Positions 56,117 to 64,000 of a stretch of DNA of 64,000 nucleotides are shown here, one piece after another. The notes under the pieces were generated by a model, which was given only the letters and a program-made list of their open reading frames with translations, made no database searches and was not told the DNA's origin. The stretch's first letter is position 1. Each line of letters begins with the position of its first letter. Origin of the DNA: Thalassospira sp. ER-Se-21-Dark (GTDB taxonomy: Bacteria; Pseudomonadota; Alphaproteobacteria; Rhodospirillales; Thalassospiraceae); NCBI RefSeq assembly GCF_017922435.1, contig NZ_VDEZ01000002.1, forward strand, positions 909,640-973,639. The letters run 5' to 3'. Position numbers and translations under genes: made by a program.

Positions 56117-57712
56117 TTACTTCAAGTCATAAACCTTGGTGCTACCAGATACTTCCGATGCCACCACCAGCATTGCGTTCCCGGTCGGGCTATCCTTGGC
56201 ATCAACAAACTGCAGGCCTTCGGGGGCCAGTTCACCAGCAGTATCATTTTCCGGATTGCCAGAGAAACGACGATCACTGTGATAGGTGACGAATTGCGGG
56301 TTGGTCGGGTTGGTCAGATCATAGACCATAAAGCCCCCCTGACGTTCCAGCCCGATAAAGGCATAAGGCGTGCCGTTGACATAGCCACTTGCAATGCCTT
56401 CTGGCTCCGGGCCCTTGTCATCGGAGCGGTTGTCGCGGCTGTAGTTTTCAGTATCCGAGGAATTGAAAACGTTGGGATAGTTCGCCGCCAGGATCTGCTC
56501 AAACGCATCACCACTGTCAAAGACCATTTCACCGTCTGCATCCAGCACCGAGAACGACCGTGCGCCATAGCTATAGATGACATCGAAATCACCATCGCCA
56601 TCAACGTCGCCCTGCGCGGTTGTGGTCTTCAAACGACCAAGATTTTCATCCTTTTGCAGGGTGCTTGCGGTTGGGAAGGCAACCGGATCAAGGGTCAGTT
56701 TGCCAACGCGGGTTTCCTCGCTGTAACCGTCATAGTCGCGTGAATCGCCTTCGTTGGCGATCAGGACCCATTCCTTGCCATCAATATTGATCGCATCGAT
56801 GGTGTCAGGCATGAACATGCCCATCACCGGCCAAGTGCGGATATTGATCTTGCCGTCCTTGTCGCTGGCATCAAAGGCATGCACCGAATGATCCTTGAAG
56901 CCAAGACCGGCGACGTTTTTGACCGTTGCAGTTTCGATATCGATAATCGCAACCGCGTTGTTTTCCTGCAGCGACACATAGGCGGTTTTGCTGTCGTTGG
57001 AGACGGCGATATATTCCGGCTCTACATCCTGTGCGACGCTTGAGGTCCCCGGATTGGATGTCCGCATGCCATGGGGCAGCTTGCCATCATTCAGGAACTT
57101 GAAATCGACCGTGCGGACGTCATCATTGGACAAGTTTTCTGCACCACCGGCCATGGCAATGATCGAAACACTACCTTCCGGATCATTGGTGAATGCGTCA
57201 TTCGGCTCACCCTCGTTCGCGACCAGAACATATTTCCCATCCGGGGAAAACTTGATCATGTCGGGCAGCGCGCCAACGGTGACCGCTGAAATGAACCCGC
57301 CATCGGTATCAAAGAAAACGGCCTGACCCGGTGCCTGCTTATCGCTGTTTTCCACGGCTACGGCGACAACGCCATTTTTGATGGCAACACTGTTGGCACC
57401 TTTGCCCCAGGTGGAAAGATCAATCGCGGCGATCTTGGTCAGTTCGGACGGATCGGACATATCAAGAATATCGACCACTTTGTCCGCGCCATTGACGACA
57501 AAGATGCGCTTTGTCACCGGATCAAATGCCGGGATTTCCGCCGCACTTTCATCCAGCATCCCGGTACGATATTCGCCCATCGGCACAATCGTGATCGGAT
57601 GCGCACCCGCATTGATGACGTCCCCCGCCATCTTGGTTTGGTTGGGTGCCGTGCCTGCACAGGCTGTCAGAAGCAACGAAACAGCGGCTGTCGCCATCAA
57701 TGAAGAACGCAT
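56117..57712 (-). CDS. Choice-of-anchor I family lipoprotein (beta-propeller)
   Basis: A 531-residue surface or periplasmic protein. The N-terminus (MRSSLMATAAVSLLLTACAG) is a lipoprotein signal with lipobox LTAC. The rest is repeated beta-propeller-like sequence (IFVVNGADKVVDILDMSD, VLVANEGEPNDAFTNDPEGSVSI, LIANEGDSRDYDGYSEETRVGKL) with many Asp-rich loops, matching the choice-of-anchor I family. Enzyme activity is unproven; relatives have been suggested to act on phosphate esters. A Pho-box-like site upstream supports control by phosphate limitation. Confidence 0.85.
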   Translation of the reverse strand: MRSSLMATAAVSLLLTACAGTAPNQTKMAGDVINAGAHPITIVPMGEYRTGMLDESAAEIPAFDPVTKRIFVVNGADKVVDILDMSDPSELTKIAAIDLSTWGKGANSVAIKNGVVAVAVENSDKQAPGQAVFFDTDGGFISAVTVGALPDMIKFSPDGKYVLVANEGEPNDAFTNDPEGSVSIIAMAGGAENLSNDDVRTVDFKFLNDGKLPHGMRTSNPGTSSVAQDVEPEYIAVSNDSKTAYVSLQENNAVAIIDIETATVKNVAGLGFKDHSVHAFDASDKDGKINIRTWPVMGMFMPDTIDAINIDGKEWVLIANEGDSRDYDGYSEETRVGKLTLDPVAFPTASTLQKDENLGRLKTTTAQGDVDGDGDFDVIYSYGARSFSVLDADGEMVFDSGDAFEQILAANYPNVFNSSDTENYSRDNRSDDKGPEPEGIASGYVNGTPYAFIGLERQGGFMVYDLTNPTNPQFVTYHSDRRFSGNPENDTAGELAPEGLQFVDAKDSPTGNAMLVVASEVSGSTKVYDLK

Positions 57713-57763
57713 GTTTTCCCCTTGGAATAACCGTAAACAAAGCAGGCAGACTGCGTGTTTGTT

Positions 57764-57792
57764 GTAACGGTTTCATGACCCGGTCGTGACAG
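57764..57792 (-). promoter_or_regulatory. Pho-box-like site
   Basis: On the minus strand CTGTCAC (57786-57792), GGGTCAT (57775-57781) and CCGTTAC (57764-57770) occur at an exact 11-base period with 4-base spacers, the arrangement of PhoB sites (CTGTCAT repeats). It lies 51 bases before the choice-of-anchor start. Confidence 0.7.
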
Positions 57793-57906
57793 TTTCATAA
57801 ATTTCTTATCGGTTGGACTGCTCCAATTCCGGTCTGGTTTCGTATCGAAACCATAACTCGAAACAATCCGTCGGGATTTGCCCCGCGACCCAGACAGGAG
57901 CCACAC

Positions 57907-58953
57907 ATGCCACGGATGTCAAACGTGAATATTGCGATCATTGGTGCCGGAATGGCGGGCCTAAAGGCTGCCAGCACGCTGCACCGCATCGGCATGAATG
58001 TAACGGTGTTTGAAAAAAGCCGCGGTCTTGGCGGGCGTCTGGCGTCACGGCGCACCGACTTTGGTCATTTCAATCATGGTGCACAATATGTGACGGCGCG
58101 TGATCCCGGATTTAATGCGTTTTTGCAAGAGGCAACCGAGTTCAACGCGGCCCAAAACTGGTCGCCCAACCTGCATCGCGGAACGCCCGCCCCGGCGCAA
58201 TCAGGTGCGGCACTTTCACCGATCGCGCGCCATGTCGGCAACCTTGCCGAAGAGCCCTGGTATCAGGGCGCGCCGCAGATGAACAAACTGATCCGCCCAC
58301 TGGTCGATACCTTCCCGATCCAGAAACAACATCGCATTGTCGGCATCGAGCCATCCGGCCCGCGCAGTTTTATGCTTCATGATGATCTGGACGGCACATA
58401 TGGCCCGTTTGATGGCGTGATCGTCACCGCCCCTGCCCCGCAGACCGCCGATCTTTTGCGGCCCCTTGCCCCGCGTTATGCCCCGATTGAAGAGGTTGTC
58501 ATGGCACCGTGCTGGGCAGTGATGGCGGCCTTTGAAAGCCCGCTTCCGACCGGCTTTGACGCGATGCTGTATCCGAGCCCCGAAATCAGCTGGGCCGCGC
58601 GCAGCAGCCAGAACGATGACATGTTCCACCGTCGCACACCCGATCCGTGGGTCCTGCACGCCAGCCCGGAATGGTCACGTCAGCACCTTGAAGAAGACAA
58701 GGACCGCGTGATTGAAAAGCTGCTGGCCGCCCTTCGTGATGTCAGTGGTGTGAAACTGCCGGAACTTCATTCGGTGCAGGCCCATCGTTGGCGTTATGCG
58801 CGGACTGAATTGCCACTTAGCAAAAGTCACCTTAACGGCATGAACGGCCGGGTGATTGCCGCAGGCGACTGGTGCCTTGGCGCACGGGTCGAGGCGGCTT
58901 GGCGCAGTGGCCGGTCCGCTGCACATGCCATGGTCGAAGCCCTGATCGGATAA
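57907..58953 (+). CDS. FAD-dependent oxidoreductase (renalase-like amine-oxidase fold)
   Basis: A 348-residue flavoprotein with the dinucleotide motif IAIIGAGMAGLKAASTLHR at residues 9-27, then EKSRGLGGRLASRRTDFGHFNHGAQY, typical of NAD(P)/FAD proteins of the renalase-like group. The C-terminal FAD segment is GRVIAAGDWCLGARVEAAWRSGRSAA. Such proteins often occur with photolyase genes. The substrate is not known. ATG 57907 is used; ATG 57916 is nearly as good. DUF2256 and DUF3253 genes follow in the same direction. Confidence 0.86.
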   Translation: MPRMSNVNIAIIGAGMAGLKAASTLHRIGMNVTVFEKSRGLGGRLASRRTDFGHFNHGAQYVTARDPGFNAFLQEATEFNAAQNWSPNLHRGTPAPAQSGAALSPIARHVGNLAEEPWYQGAPQMNKLIRPLVDTFPIQKQHRIVGIEPSGPRSFMLHDDLDGTYGPFDGVIVTAPAPQTADLLRPLAPRYAPIEEVVMAPCWAVMAAFESPLPTGFDAMLYPSPEISWAARSSQNDDMFHRRTPDPWVLHASPEWSRQHLEEDKDRVIEKLLAALRDVSGVKLPELHSVQAHRWRYARTELPLSKSHLNGMNGRVIAAGDWCLGARVEAAWRSGRSAAHAMVEALIG

Positions 58954-58981
58954 TCGGTAAACGTGATCCGAACACAGTATC

Positions 58982-59176
58982 ATGCCGCAAAATGCCAATG
59001 GACATCGTCACAGCAAATCAGACCTGCCGCAGAAAACCTGCGTGACATGCGCACGTCCGTTTAACTGGCGGCGCAAATGGAAGGATTGCTGGGAGGAGGT
59101 TCAATATTGCTCTGACCGGTGCCGACGCCAGCGAAAGCAGCCTGCAAAAACCGAGATGCAGGACCAGTTATCATGA
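58982..59176 (+). CDS. DUF2256 family small protein
   Basis: A 64-residue basic protein with cysteine pairs KTCVTCARPFNWRRKWKDCWEEVQYCSDRCRRQR, which suggest a zinc ribbon; the CxxC...W.RKW...YCSDRC pattern matches DUF2256 (key residues only). DUF2256 proteins are frequently encoded beside cryptochrome/photolyase genes, sometimes fused to them. It is 28 bases after the FAD oxidoreductase gene and overlaps the DUF3253 gene by 4 bases (ATGA). Confidence 0.85.
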   Translation: MPQNANGHRHSKSDLPQKTCVTCARPFNWRRKWKDCWEEVQYCSDRCRRQRKQPAKTEMQDQLS

Positions 59177-59460
59177 TGTTTGACCGAAAAGACGAAGATC
59201 AGCCAACCTATGCCATCTTGCGCCAGCGCGTGATTGATCTGGCAACAGAGCGCGGGCCGGACAAAACGATCTGCCCGTCAGAGGTTGCCAAAACCTTTGG
59301 CTCCTACTGGCGGGAATTGATGCCACGCGTGCATCAGGTGGCAGAGCAACTGTGTGCGGAGCGCAAACTGACATTTGAAAAGGGCGGCATCAGCCATGAC
59401 CAAAACCGCCCTTCGGGTCATTATCGATTGCGCATCGTCGCCGATGATCAGGATGACTAA
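59173..59460 (+). CDS. DUF3253 family small protein
   Basis: A 95-residue protein that looks like a winged-helix fold (AILRQRVIDLATERGPDKTICPSEVAKTF, WRELMPRVHQVAEQLCAERKLTF, then a GGIS and SGHYRLRI wing), the pattern of DUF3253. Function is unknown; DNA binding is only suggested by the fold. The ATG overlaps the DUF2256 stop, so the two are translated together. ATG at 59176 is an alternative. Confidence 0.83.
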   Translation: MMFDRKDEDQPTYAILRQRVIDLATERGPDKTICPSEVAKTFGSYWRELMPRVHQVAEQLCAERKLTFEKGGISHDQNRPSGHYRLRIVADDQDD

Positions 59461-59466
59461 TCCAGC

Positions 59467-61116
59467 TTATGCGCCACGCAAGGCATGCAGGCGCTTGATC
59501 AGACCGGCGGTCGATGCATCACGCGTACCGGCATCTTCCTTGCCCTCGACCATCGGAAGCAGTTCCTTGGCAAGCTGCTTGCCAAGCTCAACGCCCCACT
59601 GGTCATAGGAATTGACGTTCCAGATGATGCCCTGAACAAAGATTTTGTGTTCATACATCGCGACCAGTCGGCCAAGGGTGAACGGATCAAGCTGCTTATA
59701 GAGGATCATGGTGCTGGGCTTGTTGCCATCAAACACCTTTTGCGGTGCCAGCACATCAATCTCGGCTGGTGACAGGTCACTGCCAGAAAGCTCTTCACGG
59801 ACTTCGTCCTCGGTCTTGCCGCGCATCAATGCCTCGGCCTGTGCCAAGCAGTTCGACACCAGCTTGTCATGATGGTTGGCCAACGGATGCAGCGCATTGG
59901 CCGCCACGATGAAATCAACCGGGATCAGCTCGGTGCCCTGATGGATCAGCTGATAGAAGGCGTGCTGGCCGTTTGTGCCCGGCTCACCCCAGATGATCGG
60001 GCCAGTTTCATAGGCAATCGGTTTGCCATCACGGGTCACCGACTTGCCGTTGCTTTCCATATCGGCCTGCTGCAGATAGGCCGGCAGGCGCGACAGGTGC
60101 TGATCATAAGGCAGGATAGCCTGACTGGATGCGCCCAGCACATTGCGATACCAAACGCCGATCAAGCCAAGGATCATTGGGATGTTGGTTTCAATTGGGG
60201 CTGTTTTGAAATGGTTGTCCATCGACTGCGCACCGCGCAGCAATTCTTCGAACTTGTCATACCCGACGGCCAGAATGATCGGCAGACCGATTGCCGACCA
60301 CAGGCTATAGCGCCCACCAACCCAGTCCCAGAAACCAAATGCATTGTCGGTATCAATGCCAAATGCCGCGACCTTATCAAGCGCGGTTGAAACCGCAACG
60401 AAATGCTTGGCAACAGCGGCTTCGTCTTTCAGCATCCCGACAAGCCAATCACGCGCCGAATAGGCGTTGGTTAGCGTCTCGTCAGTGGTGAAGGTCTTGG
60501 ACGCGATGATGAAAAGCGTCGTTTCCGCATCAAGGAATTTCAGCGTATCGACAATATGCGCGCCATCAACGTTCGACACAAAATGGCAGCGAATGCCATC
60601 GATGTGATATGGACGCAGCGCCTCGTTGACCATGACCGGGCCAAGGTCGGAGCCACCAATACCGATATTGACGACATCGGTGATTTTCTTGCCGGTGTGG
60701 CCTTTCCATTCACCGGAATGCACGCGTGCCGCAAAATCCTTCAGACGACCAAGCACTTCCTTGACCGCCGGCATGACGTCTTCGCCGTCAACTTCGACCG
60801 GGTCACCATCAAGATTGCGCAGCGCCGTATGCAGGACTGCGCGGTTTTCGGTGACATTGATCCGGTCACCTGCAAACATCCGGTCGCGCCAGCCTTCAAC
60901 GTTGGCCGCCTTGGCAAGCTCAACCAGGGCCGCCATCAGATCGTCGGTGATCAGGTTTTTGGAATAATCAACAAACAGGTCATCGAGGGCCGCACTGTAT
61001 CGTTCAAAGCGCGCGGGATCGTTGGCAAAAGCCTGACGCAGATTGAGCTTTTCGGAAACTTCCGCGCCCAGTTGATCGAGTTTATCCCAGCTTGCGGTCA
61101 TTTTATCAGCAGACAT
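59467..61116 (-). CDS. pgi: Glucose-6-phosphate isomerase
   Basis: A 549-residue enzyme interconverting glucose-6-phosphate and fructose-6-phosphate. Both signature motifs are present: [14 protein letters not shown], and [21 protein letters not shown]-type residues, with [17 protein letters not shown] near the end. ATG 61116 ([13 protein letters not shown]) is chosen because GAGGGTGGT lies just before it and the length equals that of E. coli Pgi; an ATG at 61146 without SD is possible. It is convergent with the DUF3253 gene and follows a PfkB kinase gene. Confidence 0.95.
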   Translation of the reverse strand: MSADKMTASWDKLDQLGAEVSEKLNLRQAFANDPARFERYSAALDDLFVDYSKNLITDDLMAALVELAKAANVEGWRDRMFAGDRINVTENRAVLHTALRNLDGDPVEVDGEDVMPAVKEVLGRLKDFAARVHSGEWKGHTGKKITDVVNIGIGGSDLGPVMVNEALRPYHIDGIRCHFVSNVDGAHIVDTLKFLDAETTLFIIASKTFTTDETLTNAYSARDWLVGMLKDEAAVAKHFVAVSTALDKVAAFGIDTDNAFGFWDWVGGRYSLWSAIGLPIILAVGYDKFEELLRGAQSMDNHFKTAPIETNIPMILGLIGVWYRNVLGASSQAILPYDQHLSRLPAYLQQADMESNGKSVTRDGKPIAYETGPIIWGEPGTNGQHAFYQLIHQGTELIPVDFIVAANALHPLANHHDKLVSNCLAQAEALMRGKTEDEVREELSGSDLSPAEIDVLAPQKVFDGNKPSTMILYKQLDPFTLGRLVAMYEHKIFVQGIIWNVNSYDQWGVELGKQLAKELLPMVEGKEDAGTRDASTAGLIKRLHALRGA

Positions 61117-61265
61117 ACCACCCTCGGCCCATTCAAATTCATTCATAACAATACGGTGCTATTGCCAACAGGCTAACACGCGTTTCAAACCATGTGTGGG
61201 ACAGTTTGCAGCACGCGGCGGCAAGATTATGGCCGCCGCGTGATTTTTCATTTACGCCTGTGATC

Positions 61266-62225
61266 TTATCGGTTCGAAAGAAACTCTTCGACTTCTTTTT
61301 CCGTCGGCAATGCGTTGATGGCACCACGTTTGGTTGCCGTGATCGCACCGACCGCATTGGCAAAGCGGCACGCGGCTGCAAGCTTGTCTTCGGACCCCAG
61401 AAGTTCCGGATCCTTCAAAAGGCGCGACAGGAAGCCTGCCGTGCAGCCGTCCCCTGCCCCGGTCGCATCAACCGCAGTGATTTCAAAGGACGGTACAAAA
61501 CCATCAAAGGCCGGCGTAATGTAGCGCGATCCCTTGGGACCATATGTCACAATCATCGCGCGCCATTGATCACACCACAGATCCTTGATGCCTTCTTCAA
61601 GGTCATCCTTGCCGGAAACAAAGGTGATTTCCTCGTCCGACATCTTGACGACATCGGCCTGACTGATCGCAAGGCGCAGGATTTCACGTGCCTTTTCCGC
61701 ACTCGGCCAAAGCGGCAGGCGCAGGTTCGGATCACACGAAATGATCGCCCCGTTTTCACGTGCGATCTTGATCGCCTCAAGCGTTGCCGCGCGCGGGTCG
61801 TCATCGATCATGCAAAGCGTTCCGTAGTGGAACAGATCGGTGGATTTCAGCATGTCCTGATCAAGATCAGCAATGCTGAGCAACATGTCGGCTGACGGGC
61901 TGCGATAGAATGAAAATTCGCGTTCCCCATCGGCACGCAGGGAGACGAATGCAAGCCCGGTCAGGGCTTCCTTGGTCAGAACAATGCCCGATGTATCGAC
62001 ATTGTCGGCCTTAAGGGTATCGACCAGAAAATGGCCAAAGGCATCATCGCCGAGTTTACCGATAAAACCGGTTTCAATACCCAGACGCTGCAAACCCACA
62101 GCCGCATTTCCCGGTGCGCCCCCGGCCGCCTTGGCAAAGGCCGGCGCATCGGCAAGGCCGGTTCCGGTCACGGTCGGAACAAAATCAATCAGCAGTTCCC
62201 CAAGACAAACAGCTTTGGCTGTCAT
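61266..62225 (-). CDS. PfkB-family carbohydrate kinase (fructokinase-like)
   Basis: A 319-residue sugar kinase of the ribokinase fold. The N-terminal signature GGAPGNAAVGLQRLG and the catalytic, ATP-binding motif VDATGAGDGCTAGFLSRLL are clear. Overall sequence (CLGELLIDFVPT, YRSPSADMLLS) is that of fructokinases. ATG 62225 (MTAKAVCLGELL) is preceded by GGAGA at 7 bases. Pgi follows 149 bases downstream, in line with fructose entry to glycolysis or the Entner-Doudoroff route. Confidence 0.9.
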   Translation of the reverse strand: MTAKAVCLGELLIDFVPTVTGTGLADAPAFAKAAGGAPGNAAVGLQRLGIETGFIGKLGDDAFGHFLVDTLKADNVDTSGIVLTKEALTGLAFVSLRADGEREFSFYRSPSADMLLSIADLDQDMLKSTDLFHYGTLCMIDDDPRAATLEAIKIARENGAIISCDPNLRLPLWPSAEKAREILRLAISQADVVKMSDEEITFVSGKDDLEEGIKDLWCDQWRAMIVTYGPKGSRYITPAFDGFVPSFEITAVDATGAGDGCTAGFLSRLLKDPELLGSEDKLAAACRFANAVGAITATKRGAINALPTEKEVEEFLSNR

Positions 62226-62486
62226 GACGTTTCTCCGTTCGAATTGTCCGCAAATTCGGCGGATCAATAGTATGTGGTCTGTGGGACCCACCGCCTTTTA
62301 AATCGATTCAACGCGTCACACAAATGCTAATCGAACGCGGCGTCGCATTCGCCAGCATTTCGGCTTTTCACATTCTTGCGCAAAAGGCTTGGCCCAAAAA
62401 GATTAGGACTTCAGTGCGAAAATCGCCCCGGATATAAAATCGCGAAATCAAAACCAAACCACACTAGCAGACAACAGGGCATTTTC

Positions 62487-62855
62487 ATGAGCACACTCGT
62501 CGCACGCAATCTGATGCAAAGTTTTGATCAAATTACCGACTATTGGTCGCCGAAGATCATTGGCGAGGTGAATGACCAATATCTCAAAATTGCAAAAGTA
62601 AAAGGCGAACTGGTCTGGCATGCCCATGACGAGGAAGACGAGCTGTTCCATATCGTCAAGGGGAGCCTGATCATCGAGTTCGAAGACCACAAGGTCGAAC
62701 TGAGCGAAGGCGAATTCCTGACCATCCCCAAAGGGGTCATGCATAACCCGATTGCCAAGGAAGAGTGTTGGGTCCTGCTGATCGAAAGCAAATCGACCAA
62801 ACACACCGGCAATGTTGTTACTGAAAAAACCAAAACCCTATCGCAGCAGCTGTAA
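62487..62855 (+). CDS. Small cupin-domain protein
   Basis: A 122-residue single-cupin protein. Cupin motif 1 is WHAHDEEDELFHIVKGSLIIEF (with two His and a Glu as likely metal ligands) and motif 2 is GEFLTIPKGVMHNPIA. The ATG at 62487 begins MSTLVARNLMQSF; the reading frame extends upstream but without a credible protein sequence. The substrate is unknown. It is flanked by minus-strand genes and is probably transcribed alone. Confidence 0.85.
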   Translation: MSTLVARNLMQSFDQITDYWSPKIIGEVNDQYLKIAKVKGELVWHAHDEEDELFHIVKGSLIIEFEDHKVELSEGEFLTIPKGVMHNPIAKEECWVLLIESKSTKHTGNVVTEKTKTLSQQL

Positions 62856-62897
62856 CGTCCACGAAGTTGCTGCGACACAGTGCCTGTGGCGGGCGAA

Positions 62898-63491
62898 TTA
62901 CGTCCTCTGCAGGCCTTTGCCAAAGCCGACTTCGCGTTGGCGTTCCAGTTCGGTCATCCAGCGTTCAAACATCGCATCACGCTCAAGCTGAATGGCGTAG
63001 TGGCGATGAAGGGCCGCAGTCAGGCGCCCCTCGCGCCCGAGAAGTTCATCGGCAAAGGCGATCATGACCGAGTTCGGCCAGGCAATCGGGCGCATTTCGC
63101 GGATGGTGGTGAAGATGCTGTCTTCATCGCGGTCCGGTTCGCACTGTGCCATCAGGGTGATCATGGCGGCGGTCGAACGCGACACGCCCATGTGACAATG
63201 CACCAGCAAATGGCCATCGCGGCGATCCGCACGGCTTCCGATAAGTGTTTCGCCATAAGCCAGGATGGCTTCGACATCGGCCTTGGTCGGGGCCGGACGG
63301 CCTTCCTTGTCCTCGATCACGTCATGGAAACGTAAAATAGTGCGTTCATGCGGGTCAAAGTTGGCAAAAATGGTCGGGTCTTCACGTTCGGGATCAAGGA
63401 CCGACAGGACGTGTGTCACACCATGGCTGCGATGGGTCGGCAGTTCGTCTATGCCGCAGATGGTCAGGCGCGAAATAGCAATTGGTTTCAT
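62898..63491 (-). CDS. Tyrosine/dual-specificity phosphatase family protein
   Basis: A 197-residue protein with the cysteine phosphatase loop LLVHCHMGVSRSTA (HCX5R, about residues 95-108) and a possible general acid in RFHDVIED. Similar proteins are annotated as protein tyrosine phosphatases in alphaproteobacteria. The C-terminus has a charged helix (LHRHYAIQLERDAMFERW). It follows the agmatinase gene in the same direction after a terminator. The substrate is not known. Confidence 0.85.
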   Translation of the reverse strand: MKPIAISRLTICGIDELPTHRSHGVTHVLSVLDPEREDPTIFANFDPHERTILRFHDVIEDKEGRPAPTKADVEAILAYGETLIGSRADRRDGHLLVHCHMGVSRSTAAMITLMAQCEPDRDEDSIFTTIREMRPIAWPNSVMIAFADELLGREGRLTAALHRHYAIQLERDAMFERWMTELERQREVGFGKGLQRT

Positions 63492-63548
63492 TTCCGTATC
63501 TCTTGTCTTCTTTTGTTTTTCTGGGTGCTATCAGATCACAGGAAAATG

Positions 63549-63587
63549 AAAAAACAAGGGCCGGTATCATGAAATAATACCGGCCCC
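63549..63587 (-). terminator. Terminator of the agmatinase gene
   Basis: Stem GGGCCGGTATcAT / ATaATACCGGCCC (one mismatch) with a small loop followed on the minus strand by TTGTTTTTTC, 27 bases past the stop. Confidence 0.82.
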
Positions 63588-63613
63588 CTGAAATTTTGAT
63601 CTGAAACGTCAGA

Positions 63614-64000
63614 TTACTTTGCGCGGTTAACCGCATGAATGTTCAGCATTTCCCACGCCATGGTCGCACCGGCAAGCGATGTGATGTCCGAAACATCATA
63701 AGGCGGGGAAACTTCGACCACGTCACTGCCAATCAGGTTCACATGCCCCGCAAGACCACGCAGGATCGACACCGCCTGATGGCTGGTCAAACCGCCCAGC
63801 ACCGGCGTACCCGTCCCCGGTGCATAGCACGGATCAAGCCCATCAATGTCAAAGGTGATATAGGCCGGGTTGTCGCCAACCGTGGCCTTGATCTTTTCAA
63901 CAATGGCATCAATCGACATCGACTGAACATCCGGGCCATAAAGGATATTGAACCCGTGGGTCGATTCATTGTGGGTGCGAATGCCGACCTGAATGGATTT
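63614..64000 (-). CDS. speB: Agmatinase family protein, 3' part (cut by window end)
   Basis: The last 128 residues of a ureohydrolase that probably converts agmatine to putrescine and urea. The manganese motif AYITFDIDGLDPCYAPGTG and the following LGGLTSHQAVSIL and DVVEVSPPYD are typical. The frame is open up to the window edge (KSIQVGIRTHNESTHGFNIL), so the N-terminal half with the first metal site lies outside. Guanidinobutyrase or another family member cannot be excluded. Confidence 0.87.
   Translation of the reverse strand, partial: KSIQVGIRTHNESTHGFNILYGPDVQSMSIDAIVEKIKATVGDNPAYITFDIDGLDPCYAPGTGTPVLGGLTSHQAVSILRGLAGHVNLIGSDVVEVSPPYDVSDITSLAGATMAWEMLNIHAVNRAK

Noticed and set aside
61212-61250. 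Terminator of the PfkB kinase gene (stem CGCGGCGGC / GCCGCCGCG)
   Set aside because: The hairpin is good, but the T-run lies only on the plus-strand side, while the genes on both sides are on the minus strand; direction is unsupported.

Overview
The window looks like a chromosomal segment of an alphaproteobacterium of the Rhodospirillales type, most probably Thalassospira or a close relative. This is inferred from gene order and protein character, not from a database search. Supporting orders are mce / DUF1467 / proS / single Lol permease / lolD, nuoA-N followed by birA-coaX-RNase J, and tig-clpP-clpX-lon-hup. No insertion sequence, prophage, CRISPR array or integrase was seen; most of the window is core genome with a few accessory-looking units.

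Layout. 1-8.8 kb (all minus strand): lipoprotein export (lolD, lolC-type permease), prolyl-tRNA synthetase, a secreted protein of unknown function, DUF1467, methylmalonyl-CoA epimerase, RNase J, type III pantothenate kinase and biotin ligase. 8.8-23.2 kb (minus): a complete 14-subunit complex I operon, nuoA to nuoN, with nuoC and nuoD separate and no foreign ORFs inside. 23.4-26.3 kb: tRNA-Asp, a stand-alone fliG, a lipoprotein of unknown function, and two identical tRNA-Val genes that are part of a local duplication. 26.4-33.4 kb (minus): HU, Lon, ClpX, ClpP, trigger factor with a Lys/Ala-rich tail, and tRNA-Leu. 33.5-39.2 kb: malonyl-CoA decarboxylase, NAD(P)HX repair enzyme, D-amino-acid dehydrogenase and a soluble PAS histidine kinase. 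39.2-43.8 kb (minus): a copper module (copA-cueR-cytochrome c under a textbook CueR promoter) and two bacterioferritin genes with complementary active-site losses behind a Fur-like box. 44-47.2 kb: two convergent photolyases, one of the iron-sulfur (6-4) type and one FAD photolyase. 47.4-49.1 kb: a DUF1127 protein and a class III nucleotide cyclase. 49.3-56 kb: a four-gene sugar ABC transporter (gts-like) facing a two-component system whose response regulator seems to start at CTG. 56-64 kb: a choice-of-anchor lipoprotein behind a Pho-box-like site, an FAD oxidoreductase with DUF2256 and DUF3253 proteins (photolyase-associated families), glucose-6-phosphate isomerase, fructokinase-like kinase, a cupin, a tyrosine phosphatase, and the 3' part of agmatinase cut by the window end.

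How the genes work together. The nuo genes build the proton-pumping NADH dehydrogenase. Tig, ClpXP and Lon form a folding and proteolysis block. CopA and CueR handle copper and the Bfr pair handles iron. The photolyases and their satellites point to life in sunlit water. The sugar transporter with its two-component system, Pgi and the PfkB kinase give hexose uptake and entry into central metabolism.

The observations most worth a second look are the CTG start of the response regulator, the complementary bacterioferritin pair, the three-repeat Pho-box-like site at 57764-57792, an unassigned strong plus-strand terminator at 4452-4484 that suggests a small RNA, and the duplicated tRNA-Val unit in which the hup terminator U-tract doubles as the tRNA -35 element. 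I found no clear candidate for a wholly undescribed multi-gene system.
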